Assembly: GCF_003953935.1 (NCBI RefSeq) | Contig: NZ_RXLQ01000002.1 | Span: forward strand, 496,001-560,000 | Source of the DNA: Massilia atriviolacea | GTDB lineage: Bacteria > Pseudomonadota > Gammaproteobacteria > Burkholderiales > Burkholderiaceae_D | DNA length: 64,000 nucleotides | Direction of reading: 5' to 3' | Shown here: positions 52,893-61,815 of the stretch, one piece after another | Numbering within the stretch: the stretch's first letter is position 1 | How the letters are laid out: each line of letters starts with the position of its first letter | Notes under the pieces: model-generated | The model's input: only the letters and a program-made list of their open reading frames with translations | Told to the model about the DNA's origin: nothing | Database searches by the model: none | Position numbers and translations under genes: made by a program

Positions 52893-53944
52893 GCCGCCAC
52901 TCCCGCCGGCCAGCGCACGTCCCGGTACGCGCCCGAGGCGATCGCCCCGGCCCAGTCGCGGTGCGCCAGGTACCAGCGCACGGTGCGCGCCAGCCCGCTG
53001 GCAAAGTCCTCGGCCGGCGCCCAGCCCAGTTCGCGCTGCAGCTTGCCGGCGTCGACCGCGTAGCGGCGGTCGTGGCCCGCGCGGTCGGTCACGTGCGCGA
53101 TCTGTGCGCGATAGCTGGCCTGCGCCGGCGCTTCGGCGTCGAGCAGGTCGCACAGCGTGTGCACCACGTCGATATTGCTCATTTCGTTTTGCCCTCCCAC
53201 GTTATAGACGTCGCCCGGACGGCCGGCCTCGAGAATGCGGCGCAGCGCCGCGCAATGGTCGCCCACATACAGCCAGTCGCGGATCTGCCGCCCGTCGCCA
53301 TAGACCGGCAGCGCCTTGCCGGCCAGCGCATTGGCGATCATCAGCGGAATGAGCTTTTCGGGGAACTGGCAAGGCCCGTAATTGTTCGAGCAATTGCTGG
53401 TCAGGGTCGGCAAGCCGTAGGTGTGATGGCTGGCCCGCACCAGATGGTCGGAAGCGGCCTTGGACGCCGCGTACGGGCTGTTCGGCGCATACGCCGATTG
53501 CTCGGTAAATGCCGGATCGTTCGGCCCCAGGGTGCCGTACACTTCGTCGGTCGACACGTGCAGGAAGCGGAAGGCGCTTTTCCGGGCGCCGTCCAGTTCC
53601 TGCCAGTACGCGCGCGCCGCCTCCAGCAGGGTAAAGGTGCCGTTGATATTGGTGGCGATGAATTCCCCCGGCGAATCGATCGAGCGGTCCACATGGCTCT
53701 CGGCGGCAAAATGCAGCAGCGCGCGCGGACGGTGCCTGGCGAGCAGCGTCGACACCAGCGCGCGCTCGCCGATATCGCCCTGCACGAAGATATGGCGCGC
53801 ATCGTTGCGCAGCGGCGCCAGGTTATCCAGGTTGCCCGCGTACGTCAGTTTGTCGAGATTGAGCACCGGCTCGTCGCTGTGCGCGAGCCAGTCGAGGATG
53901 AAATTCGATCCGATAAAGCCGGCACCACCGGTTACAAGAATCAT
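52889..53944 (-). CDS. rfbB: dTDP-glucose 4,6-dehydratase
   Basis: A 351-residue short-chain dehydrogenase/reductase enzyme converting dTDP-glucose to dTDP-4-keto-6-deoxyglucose. The NAD-binding motif is [16 protein letters not shown], the catalytic Tyr/Lys pair is in [11 protein letters not shown] (YxxxK), and [11 protein letters not shown] and [10 protein letters not shown] are typical. The start at 53944 ([10 protein letters not shown]) has AAGGGA about 7 bases upstream. Upstream in the same direction is a methyltransferase gene 89 bases away. Confidence 0.96.
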   Translation of the reverse strand: MILVTGGAGFIGSNFILDWLAHSDEPVLNLDKLTYAGNLDNLAPLRNDARHIFVQGDIGERALVSTLLARHRPRALLHFAAESHVDRSIDSPGEFIATNINGTFTLLEAARAYWQELDGARKSAFRFLHVSTDEVYGTLGPNDPAFTEQSAYAPNSPYAASKAASDHLVRASHHTYGLPTLTSNCSNNYGPCQFPEKLIPLMIANALAGKALPVYGDGRQIRDWLYVGDHCAALRRILEAGRPGDVYNVGGQNEMSNIDVVHTLCDLLDAEAPAQASYRAQIAHVTDRAGHDRRYAVDAGKLQRELGWAPAEDFASGLARTVRWYLAHRDWAGAIASGAYRDVRWPAGVAA

Positions 53945-54033
53945 GGGGTATCCCTTGAAGGTCGGCAATTCGACATGCCGATTTTATGTGAAATGCGGCG
54001 CCACGGGTATCGAATTGTTTAACATTCGCACCA

Positions 54034-54774
54034 TCACAGATGCTCCAGAAAACACAGCTCGCAGCCGACCGAGGTGATCGACAGGTCGGTCGGCGAGACT
54101 TGCTGGCGCGCCCGGATCGATGCCATCAGCGGCGCCAGGTTCGGCAGGTAGGGATCGCTGCGCACGTTAAACTGCAACACCAGCGCGCCCACGTCGCGCA
54201 CGGCCTGCAGGAAGTCGGCCGCCGTCATGCGGTTCAGGTTGCTGATATACGCGTGCCAGCGATCCGGGAACTGCTCCTTGATCTCGTGCGGCGCCATCCA
54301 CAGGTGTTCCCAGTTGCATTTGCCGAGATGGCCGCCGATGGCCGAAAACCACAGCCCGTCGGCGTAGAGCGCCATCCGCCCGCCTGGCCGCAGCAGCGGG
54401 CGCAGCGCGTTCAGCACACCCTTGAGGTCGCTCACGTGCTCGAACACCCCGTTCGAGACGATCAGGTCGTAGCGGCCCGGATGGTCGAGCGCCAGGTCAT
54501 GCACATTGCATTCGTGCATGGCGTAGCAGAAATCGCCGAAGCCTTCTTCCGCCATCAGCTCGGCCAGCGGTTCGTGGCCCCTGATGCCGAGGTCGATGCC
54601 GAGCACGGAACGCGCCCCGCGCCGCGCGCTCCACAGCACTTCGTTGCCCAGGCCGCAGCCGAACACCAGCACGTCCTTGCCCGCCGGGTCGCCCAGCGGC
54701 AGCAGCGCCTTGTCCAGGCCCTTGACGCGCTGGCGGATGTAGTCCTTCTTGCTGGCGAGTTCGTCGGCGTTCAT
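54034..54774 (-). CDS. Class I SAM-dependent methyltransferase
   Basis: A 246-residue methyltransferase. Motif I is VLVFGCGLGNEVLWSARRGA, the acidic loop VLGIDLGIRG follows, and SNGVFEHVSDLKGVLNALRP and LLRPGGRMALYADG complete the core fold. It has a small C-terminal part (SVGCELCFLEHL). It lies 13 bases after the next methyltransferase gene in the glycan cluster. The substrate is unknown; a sugar or glycan is the contextual guess. Confidence 0.82.
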   Translation of the reverse strand: MNADELASKKDYIRQRVKGLDKALLPLGDPAGKDVLVFGCGLGNEVLWSARRGARSVLGIDLGIRGHEPLAELMAEEGFGDFCYAMHECNVHDLALDHPGRYDLIVSNGVFEHVSDLKGVLNALRPLLRPGGRMALYADGLWFSAIGGHLGKCNWEHLWMAPHEIKEQFPDRWHAYISNLNRMTAADFLQAVRDVGALVLQFNVRSDPYLPNLAPLMASIRARQQVSPTDLSITSVGCELCFLEHL

Positions 54775-54787
54775 CGGCGTGGCGCTT

Positions 54788-55423
54788 TCATGGCTGGTGA
54801 TAAAAAAGGTGGACCGGCAGCACCAGGCCGGTGCCGGGGTCGGCCGCTTCGTGCATGCGCACCTCGATGCGCTGCGCGTCGCAGCGGAAATGCCGGGCCA
54901 GGTCGCGTCCGTACCAGCGCCGCACGCTGCCCGCCGGACCGGCCTGGATCGCGGTCCACGGCCGCGCCAGCGGATCGGCGAAGCAGACCTGCAGGATGCC
55001 GCGCGGCGACAGCAGGCGCAGCAAGCGGGCGAAGGCGGCGCGGTCGTCGTCCAGGTATTCGAACATATGGATCAGCCCGATGAAATCGACGCTGCCGGCG
55101 GTCCGCCCGGCCAGCGCCGCCGGCAAGCTGCCGGGCCGTTCGGACGGCAGCGCCTGGCAGCGGGCGAACCAGCGCGGGTCGGCGCCGTGTTCGCTTCCCA
55201 GCAGCAGGGCGTGGCGCCAGTCCAGGTCGCCCTGGTGCAGCGCCTGCAGCACGCGCGCGCCGGCGCGGTGCCGCTCCAGCGAGCCGCAGGCCAGGCAGTG
55301 CGGGCCGAGCCGGTCCTTGCCCAGCCGTCCGCCCGGACCGGGGCCGAACTGCGTGCCGCCGCACAGGTTGCACAGCGGCGCCGCCGGCGCCTGCATGCGT
55401 TCAATCGCCGATTGCGTGTCCAT
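54788..55423 (-). CDS. Methyltransferase-like protein with Cys4 zinc-ribbon-like N-terminus
   Basis: A 211-residue protein. Four cysteines form two CxxC pairs, C18/C21 (APLCNLCGG) and C43/C46 (HCLACGSLERHR), followed by a methyltransferase-like core (GSVDFIGLIHMFEYLDDDRA, RLLSPRGILQVCFAD). The same Cys4 pattern and following residues recur in the proteins at 60358-61815 and 59033-60361. The canonical SAM-binding GxGxG is not obvious, so binding is uncertain. Start at 55423 (MDTQSAIERM) is chosen over an upstream Met without a ribosome site. It is divergent from cysC. Confidence 0.7.
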   Translation of the reverse strand: MDTQSAIERMQAPAAPLCNLCGGTQFGPGPGGRLGKDRLGPHCLACGSLERHRAGARVLQALHQGDLDWRHALLLGSEHGADPRWFARCQALPSERPGSLPAALAGRTAGSVDFIGLIHMFEYLDDDRAAFARLLRLLSPRGILQVCFADPLARPWTAIQAGPAGSVRRWYGRDLARHFRCDAQRIEVRMHEAADPGTGLVLPVHLFYHQP

Positions 55424-55538
55424 GCGCCCCGATCCGAAAAAATCTGCTCCGCGCGTCCGGAAAACCTGTCGCGAAGGCATTGTTTATGTGAATATATCGT
55501 CGCGCCATTCCGCTCAACCCCTTTTGCCGAGTCCCGCC

Positions 55539-56129
55539 ATGCCATCGACTGCCCCCAGCATCACCCGCGCCGAGCGCGCTACCCAGAACCGCCACCGTGG
55601 CGCCGTGCTGTGGCTGACCGGCCTGTCCGGCGCCGGCAAGTCGACCGTGGCCCAGGCGCTGGCGCGGCGCCTGTTCGAGATGGACTGCCGCAGCTACGTG
55701 CTCGACGGCGACCAGCTGCGCAGCGGCCTGTGCTCGGACCTGGGCTTTTCCGACGCCGCCCGCAGCGAAAACATCCGCCGCGCCGGCGAACTGGCCGCGC
55801 TGTTCGCCGATGCCGGCATGATCGTCATCTGCGCCTTCATCTCGCCCTTCGCCGAGGACCGCGCGCGCGCCCGCGCATTGGCGCCGGGCGGCGACTTCCT
55901 CGAAATCTTTTGCCGCTGCCCGCTCGCGGTGTGCGAGGAGCGCGACGTCAAGGGCCTGTACCGGCGCGCGCGCGACGGCCGGCTGCCCCAGTTCACCGGC
56001 ATCTCCTCGCCCTACGAAGCGCCGGCCGCGCCCGACCTGGTGCTCGACACCGCCGGCGGCTCGGTCGACGACGCCCTGGCCTCGCTGCTGGTCCTGCTGC
56101 GCGAACGGCGCGTCCTGCATCAGATGTAG
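55539..56129 (+). CDS. cysC: Adenylylsulfate (APS) kinase, makes PAPS
   Basis: A 196-residue kinase that phosphorylates APS to PAPS, the sulfate donor of sulfotransferases. The P-loop is GLSGAGKST, followed by DGDQLRSGLCSDLGFSDAAR and SENIRRAGELA, the FISPF active-site block and KGLYRRARDGRLPQFTGISS with PYEAP. The usual DGDN is DGDQ here and a conserved Asp before the ENIRR block is changed, both unusual but not clearly disabling. It is the only plus-strand gene among minus-strand glycan genes, and its end overlaps the methyltransferase at 56120 by 10 bases. The sulfotransferase nearby (57030-59045) is the natural user of its product. Confidence 0.93.
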   Translation: MPSTAPSITRAERATQNRHRGAVLWLTGLSGAGKSTVAQALARRLFEMDCRSYVLDGDQLRSGLCSDLGFSDAARSENIRRAGELAALFADAGMIVICAFISPFAEDRARARALAPGGDFLEIFCRCPLAVCEERDVKGLYRRARDGRLPQFTGISSPYEAPAAPDLVLDTAGGSVDDALASLLVLLRERRVLHQM

Positions 56130-57037
56130 GCGGCGGCCGGGTCGCATTTGCGCGCATGCGCCACCGCATACACGAACTCGCCCGCCTCGCAGTACAGATC
56201 GTCGATGCCGAGCAAGGCGGCCAGCAGGCCGTCGTCGCGCTCTTCGTCCAGGTTGGCCAGGATATCGTTCAGCGCCAGCATGTAGACGATGCCGCCGGCC
56301 GGCACGATGGCCGCGTTCGGGAACACCGCCCGCACGCTGGGCAGGATGTTGGCGCTGTCGATGCATTCGCTCGGATCGGCCGCGCGCATGCCGGCGATGG
56401 TCGGGCGGGTGCGGCGCAGCGGCACCAGGCGTTCCGGCGCATACGGATCGGCCAGGTAGCGCGGCGGCAGCATCTGGCGGATGCGCTCGGCCAGGTCGAG
56501 CTGATGCTCGCTCCATTGCATGTAGCTGGGCGCCACGCACTCGTGCATGTAGAACAGGCCCCCGGTTTTCAGCACGCGCCGGCTCCAGGCCACCGCGTCG
56601 AGCGTCGGATTCATGTGGTGCAGGGCGTCGCGCCAGTAGACCAGGTCGTATTGTTCCGGCGCGGCCCCGGCGAAGGGATCCGTGCTGCTGACCGACACCC
56701 GGGTGCTCAATCCCAGCTCGCTGGCGCGCGCGTGGATCGCCGCCACCCGGCTGGGAGCGATTTCGTACAGGTCGAAGTGCCCGACCACGCCCGCGCGCAG
56801 CAATTCGAGCTCGTGATACCCGGTGCCGCAGCCGACCGAGACGGCGCGTCCGAATGCGGCGCCGCCGTTTTGCGCGCGCAGCAGGGCCGCGTCGCCGCCG
56901 GCGGTGCCCTCGCTTTCCTCGCCCGCGATGCGGCGGTTGATATGGCGGATGATGGCGTGCGATTGCCACCAGCGCGTGCGCTTCGGTAGCGGCGGCGGCG
57001 CGTTCCAGTGCGCGGCGGTCTGTTCCGCTTCATTCAT
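56120..57037 (-). CDS. Class I SAM-dependent methyltransferase
   Basis: A 305-residue methyltransferase. Motif I is AVSVGCGTGYHELELLRAGV, the acidic loop is FDLYEIAPS, and YDLVYWRDALHHMNPTLDAV and VLKTGGLFYMHECVAPSYMQ continue the fold. The C-terminal third (about 190-305) is a specific extension. Its start overlaps the sulfotransferase stop by 8 bases, so the two are coupled. The acceptor is probably a glycan or lipid-linked sugar, by context. Confidence 0.83.
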   Translation of the reverse strand: MNEAEQTAAHWNAPPPLPKRTRWWQSHAIIRHINRRIAGEESEGTAGGDAALLRAQNGGAAFGRAVSVGCGTGYHELELLRAGVVGHFDLYEIAPSRVAAIHARASELGLSTRVSVSSTDPFAGAAPEQYDLVYWRDALHHMNPTLDAVAWSRRVLKTGGLFYMHECVAPSYMQWSEHQLDLAERIRQMLPPRYLADPYAPERLVPLRRTRPTIAGMRAADPSECIDSANILPSVRAVFPNAAIVPAGGIVYMLALNDILANLDEERDDGLLAALLGIDDLYCEAGEFVYAVAHARKCDPAAAYI

Positions 57038-59045
57038 GCGCTGCCTCCCGGCGCGCCGCCTCCAGCGCCGCCAGCAGGGTGCCGGCCAGCGGCGGCTGCG
57101 GCGCCATCACCACCGACAGGCTGCAGCCGGCCCCGAGCCGGGCGCGCACGCTGGCGGGCAGGGCCGGGTGGAACTGCGGATCGCTGCCCGTGGTCAGCAG
57201 CAGGGTGTCGCCGCCGACCTCGCAAAAGCGCACGCCGCGCCAATCCTGGCCGGCATGCCCGTCGGCGTCCCAGCGCCACATCAGCGCACCCTTCGCGCTG
57301 ATCAGTTCCAGCGAGGCCAGGCGCAGCGCGACGACGCCGTCGGCCGGATCGAAACGCAGGCGCCCGATCGGGCCCGCCGCCGGCGGAAAGGTAAACAGCA
57401 GCGCCTGCGGGTTGCCGTCGAGCGCGATCGGCAGGATCAGCGACTGTTCCTCGCTGAAATCCTGCTCCGGCCCGCACCAGAACAGCTGGCTTTCCATGCG
57501 CGGCGGCGGCGCCGGCTTGCGCTGGAAGCGCAGCGGCGCGGGGGCGGGCGGCGCGGCGAACAGGTCGGCGATGTTGCCCGAGGCGGTCTTCTGCAGGAAT
57601 TGATGGTAGCCGATCAAGCCGGTGTACGAGGCGCGCTGGGCGTCGAATTGCTGGTAGCTGAGGTCGGCGTCGAGCGGGTAGTCCAGCACCAGGTCCTTGT
57701 TCCAGACCAGGCCGCAGCCGAAATCCTCGCCCACGGTGAGCGCCTTGCCCGGATTATGGTGGCGCAGCAGCGCAAACGCCTTGTAGGTTTCGCCGACCCA
57801 GGCGCCGGGACAGCGCTTGACGGTGGTGATTTCCTCTTTTTCGGGATTGCAGTCGTGCACGATCAGGATCCCGCCCGGGTTGAGCAGGGCCGGCAGCGCG
57901 CGCGCCACCTGGTCGACCTCCGGGCGCACGTGCACCGGGTCGTACAGGATCAGGTCGAAGCGTTCTCCGGCATGCCGCTCCAGCAGTTGCGGCAGGGTCA
58001 GGATGTCGCGCGTCCCGAAGGTGGCGGTGGTGCCCAGCAGGCGCTCGGTGGCGTCCGCGTCGAGGTAGGCGTGTTCGGGAATGAAGGCCAGGGTCTTGCT
58101 CTCGCAGACGACGTCGGCAAAGCATTTTCCGCCGTCGAGCTTATTGTATTCGAGATAGCGCTTGTAGCCGAACTGGCGTACCAGGCGGTTGATGACGTCG
58201 GCCTTGCCGATGCGGATCGGGGTGTCAGGATCGTGCTGGCCGGGCGCGGGCAGCGCCAGCGGCGGCAGGCCGAAGAACTGGCGCCGTTCGCGCACCAGGC
58301 GCTCGAAATACACCCAGCTGTGCTCGGGCGCGATGTGCGGCGGGTCGGCCAGGGTCCAGTCGTCGGCGTAGCCCAGGCCGGCCATCAGGGGCGCCAGCAG
58401 CGGCCGGTAATGCGCCACGTCCTCGCGGGTGAACCAGTGGCGCCAGTCGCCGGCGCCCTTGGTGCGCGCCACGCGCTGGTAGGCCGGATCGATCTTGGGG
58501 TCGGGCTGCACGGTCAGGCCCAGGTAGGCCGACAGGGCCTCGAGCCGGCCCGCCACCATGTCTTCGTAGCGCAGGATGAACCAGTCCCCGGCATGCGCGC
58601 GGGCGAAGGCGGCCAGCGAGCGGTTGGCGGCGCAGACCAGGTCCAGCAGGGCCGAAGGCGGCTTGAGTTGCGGGAAATCCTGCAAGGCGACCGAGGCCGG
58701 GTTTTCCTGTTTGCGTTGCAGCAGCAGGGCGATGGTGCGCAGCCAGCCCGGATCGTCCATCTGGACCCGGTGCGTCGCGACCGCGTACAGCAGCTGGCTG
58801 ATGAGGTTATCGCGCGGGTCGCGCACCAGCAGGACACGGCGATCGAATCGGTTCCCGAAGGCGGCGATGTGGTCGGCGCGCTCGTCTTCGAACAGCACCT
58901 TGGCCGCCGTGTGCGGCGCCAGCGGCGGCAGGGCCGCGATGCGGTCCTCGAAATGGATGGCCGGCTCGCCGCCCATGGCTTGCGCCACCGCGTACAGCAG
59001 CGCCGTGGTGCCGGTCTTGCCGGCGCCGACGATCAGGCAGCGCAT
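57030..59045 (-). CDS. Sulfotransferase fused to a methyltransferase-like domain
   Basis: A 671-residue fusion. Residues about 1-260 are a sulfotransferase: the 5'-phosphosulfate loop is AGKTGTTALLYA (8-19) and the 3'-phosphate motif is LLVRDPRDNLISQLL, both typical of PAPS-dependent enzymes. About 280-480 is a class I methyltransferase-like fold (RFDLILYDPVHVRPEVDQVA, LLNPGGILIVHDCNPEKEEI). The last 170 residues look beta-rich and unassigned. PAPS would come from CysC next door. It would sulfate and perhaps methylate a surface glycan. Start at 59045; its end overlaps the next gene. Confidence 0.82.
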   Translation of the reverse strand: MRCLIVGAGKTGTTALLYAVAQAMGGEPAIHFEDRIAALPPLAPHTAAKVLFEDERADHIAAFGNRFDRRVLLVRDPRDNLISQLLYAVATHRVQMDDPGWLRTIALLLQRKQENPASVALQDFPQLKPPSALLDLVCAANRSLAAFARAHAGDWFILRYEDMVAGRLEALSAYLGLTVQPDPKIDPAYQRVARTKGAGDWRHWFTREDVAHYRPLLAPLMAGLGYADDWTLADPPHIAPEHSWVYFERLVRERRQFFGLPPLALPAPGQHDPDTPIRIGKADVINRLVRQFGYKRYLEYNKLDGGKCFADVVCESKTLAFIPEHAYLDADATERLLGTTATFGTRDILTLPQLLERHAGERFDLILYDPVHVRPEVDQVARALPALLNPGGILIVHDCNPEKEEITTVKRCPGAWVGETYKAFALLRHHNPGKALTVGEDFGCGLVWNKDLVLDYPLDADLSYQQFDAQRASYTGLIGYHQFLQKTASGNIADLFAAPPAPAPLRFQRKPAPPPRMESQLFWCGPEQDFSEEQSLILPIALDGNPQALLFTFPPAAGPIGRLRFDPADGVVALRLASLELISAKGALMWRWDADGHAGQDWRGVRFCEVGGDTLLLTTGSDPQFHPALPASVRARLGAGCSLSVVMAPQPPLAGTLLAALEAARREAAHE

Positions 59046-60357
59046 GGCGCTTCCTGGTGGAGCATGGAGTTCATCCCTTGAAACACCTCGTGCGGGTGCA
59101 GCCAGCGCACGCAGGCAAATTCGGCCGTTACGGCCAGCAGCCGGTCGAGGAAGCGCCAGGTGCCGTCGGCCATGACGCGGTGGTGGCTGAGCACACCGAC
59201 CGGTTCGCGCAACTGGCCGTTGCGGCCCATCTGCAAGATCGCCACCAGGCGCTCGATCAGCGCCGCCGGATCGCGCACGCCGGCGCCGTTGCGCCAGTCG
59301 ACGATGTCGAGGTGGGTGTCGATCCTTACCAGCCCGTCCACCGGGGCATGCGGCTCGGACAGGTATTGCGACACGCCGGCGAGGCCGAGCGCGGGCAGGC
59401 GCGCCGCCAGCGCCGGCGCCAGCTTGTTCCAGGGCGGCACCATGACCGGCATGAAGCGCTCGCCGAACAGCGCGCGCATGCGCGCGCTGCCGCGCGCCAG
59501 GTCGGCCTCGGCCTCTTCCTGCTCGCGGCCAGGGCCGAATTCGCTGTTGGGCTGGTCCGCTGCGGCATGGTTGACGTGGCCCCAGCCGTGCTGGCAAAAG
59601 ACCAGGGTCGGCATGCCCTCGCCGGTGGCGCACGCCAGGGCGGCGTCGGCCTGCTCGGGAATGACCGCCACCAGCACCGGCGCCGCGTGGCGCTGCGACA
59701 GCGCGGCCAGGCGGCGCAAGGCGGGGCTGTCGGCGACCAGGTCGTCGTCGCGCCACCAGAAGCTGCACTCGCGCCCTTCGGCTTGCCAGACCGCCAGTTC
59801 GGTGCGCAGCGGCGCGAACGGATCGTCGACCACGCTCGCCGTGACGGCGCCCGGCCCGTGCCACGCTTGCAGGTACGGCAGCCAGCGCGCCGCGTCGGCC
59901 GCGTCGCGCAGCAGCAGGCTGGCGCACAGGCGCGCGCCGCCGCCAGCTGTACGCCGATCGCCAGCGTCGATGGCGATCAGCGTACAGCTGGCGGCGTTCA
60001 GTGCCAACTGCGCAGGCAGGGCGGCGCCATCGCCATCGCCATCGACGTACACCACGCCGCGCGCCGACAGGGCGTCGAGCGCATCGAGCGCGCCGGGAAG
60101 GCTGGCGACGGCCAGATCGGCCGGCGTGGCGCGGCCCGTGAACCAGCGCGCGTCCAGCCCGTGCGGGCCGGACGCGGGCGCCAGCGTGCGCCAGGCCAGC
60201 AAACCGTGCGGCAGCGCCTGGAATGCGCTGCGCATGAGGCGCTGGCGCGGCGTGCTGGCACACTGCGGACAAGGTGCGCCCGCGGCGGCGTGCATGCCGG
60301 CCCCGCACAGATTGCATTGCGCATCCGTGCGGTGGCAGGCCGCCGTGGGGTCGCGGT

Positions 60358-60361
<4 letters not shown>
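59033..60361 (-). CDS. Polysaccharide deacetylase-like protein with degenerate Cys4/methyltransferase N-terminus
   Basis: A 442-residue protein. Residues 1-40 contain two CxxC pairs (C16/C19 and C31/C34), and 40-150 resemble the Cys4-methyltransferase segment of the two paralogous proteins but have lost its key motifs. From about 185 it becomes a deacetylase-like fold: CSFWWRDDDLVADSPAL with the Asp cluster, VLVAVIPEQADAA, FCQHGWGHVNHAA with His residues, and FMPVMVPPWNK. These match the NodB-like metal-dependent pattern; activity is not certain. A 59-bp near-perfect hairpin interrupts the first part (see next). It overlaps both neighbours by a few bases. Confidence 0.72.
59938..59996. repeat. 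Near-perfect 59-bp inverted repeat inside the deacetylase-like gene
   Basis: Two 26-base arms that match at 25 positions when one is reverse-complemented surround the 7-base loop GCGTCGA. The arm includes CCAGCTGTACGC. In protein it encodes the stretch AASCTLIAIDAGDRRTAGG. Such a long hairpin within a coding frame is striking. It could be a small inserted palindrome or a copying error that preserved the frame. Confidence 0.85.
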
Positions 60362-61811
<1,450 letters not shown>

Positions 61812-61815
<4 letters not shown>

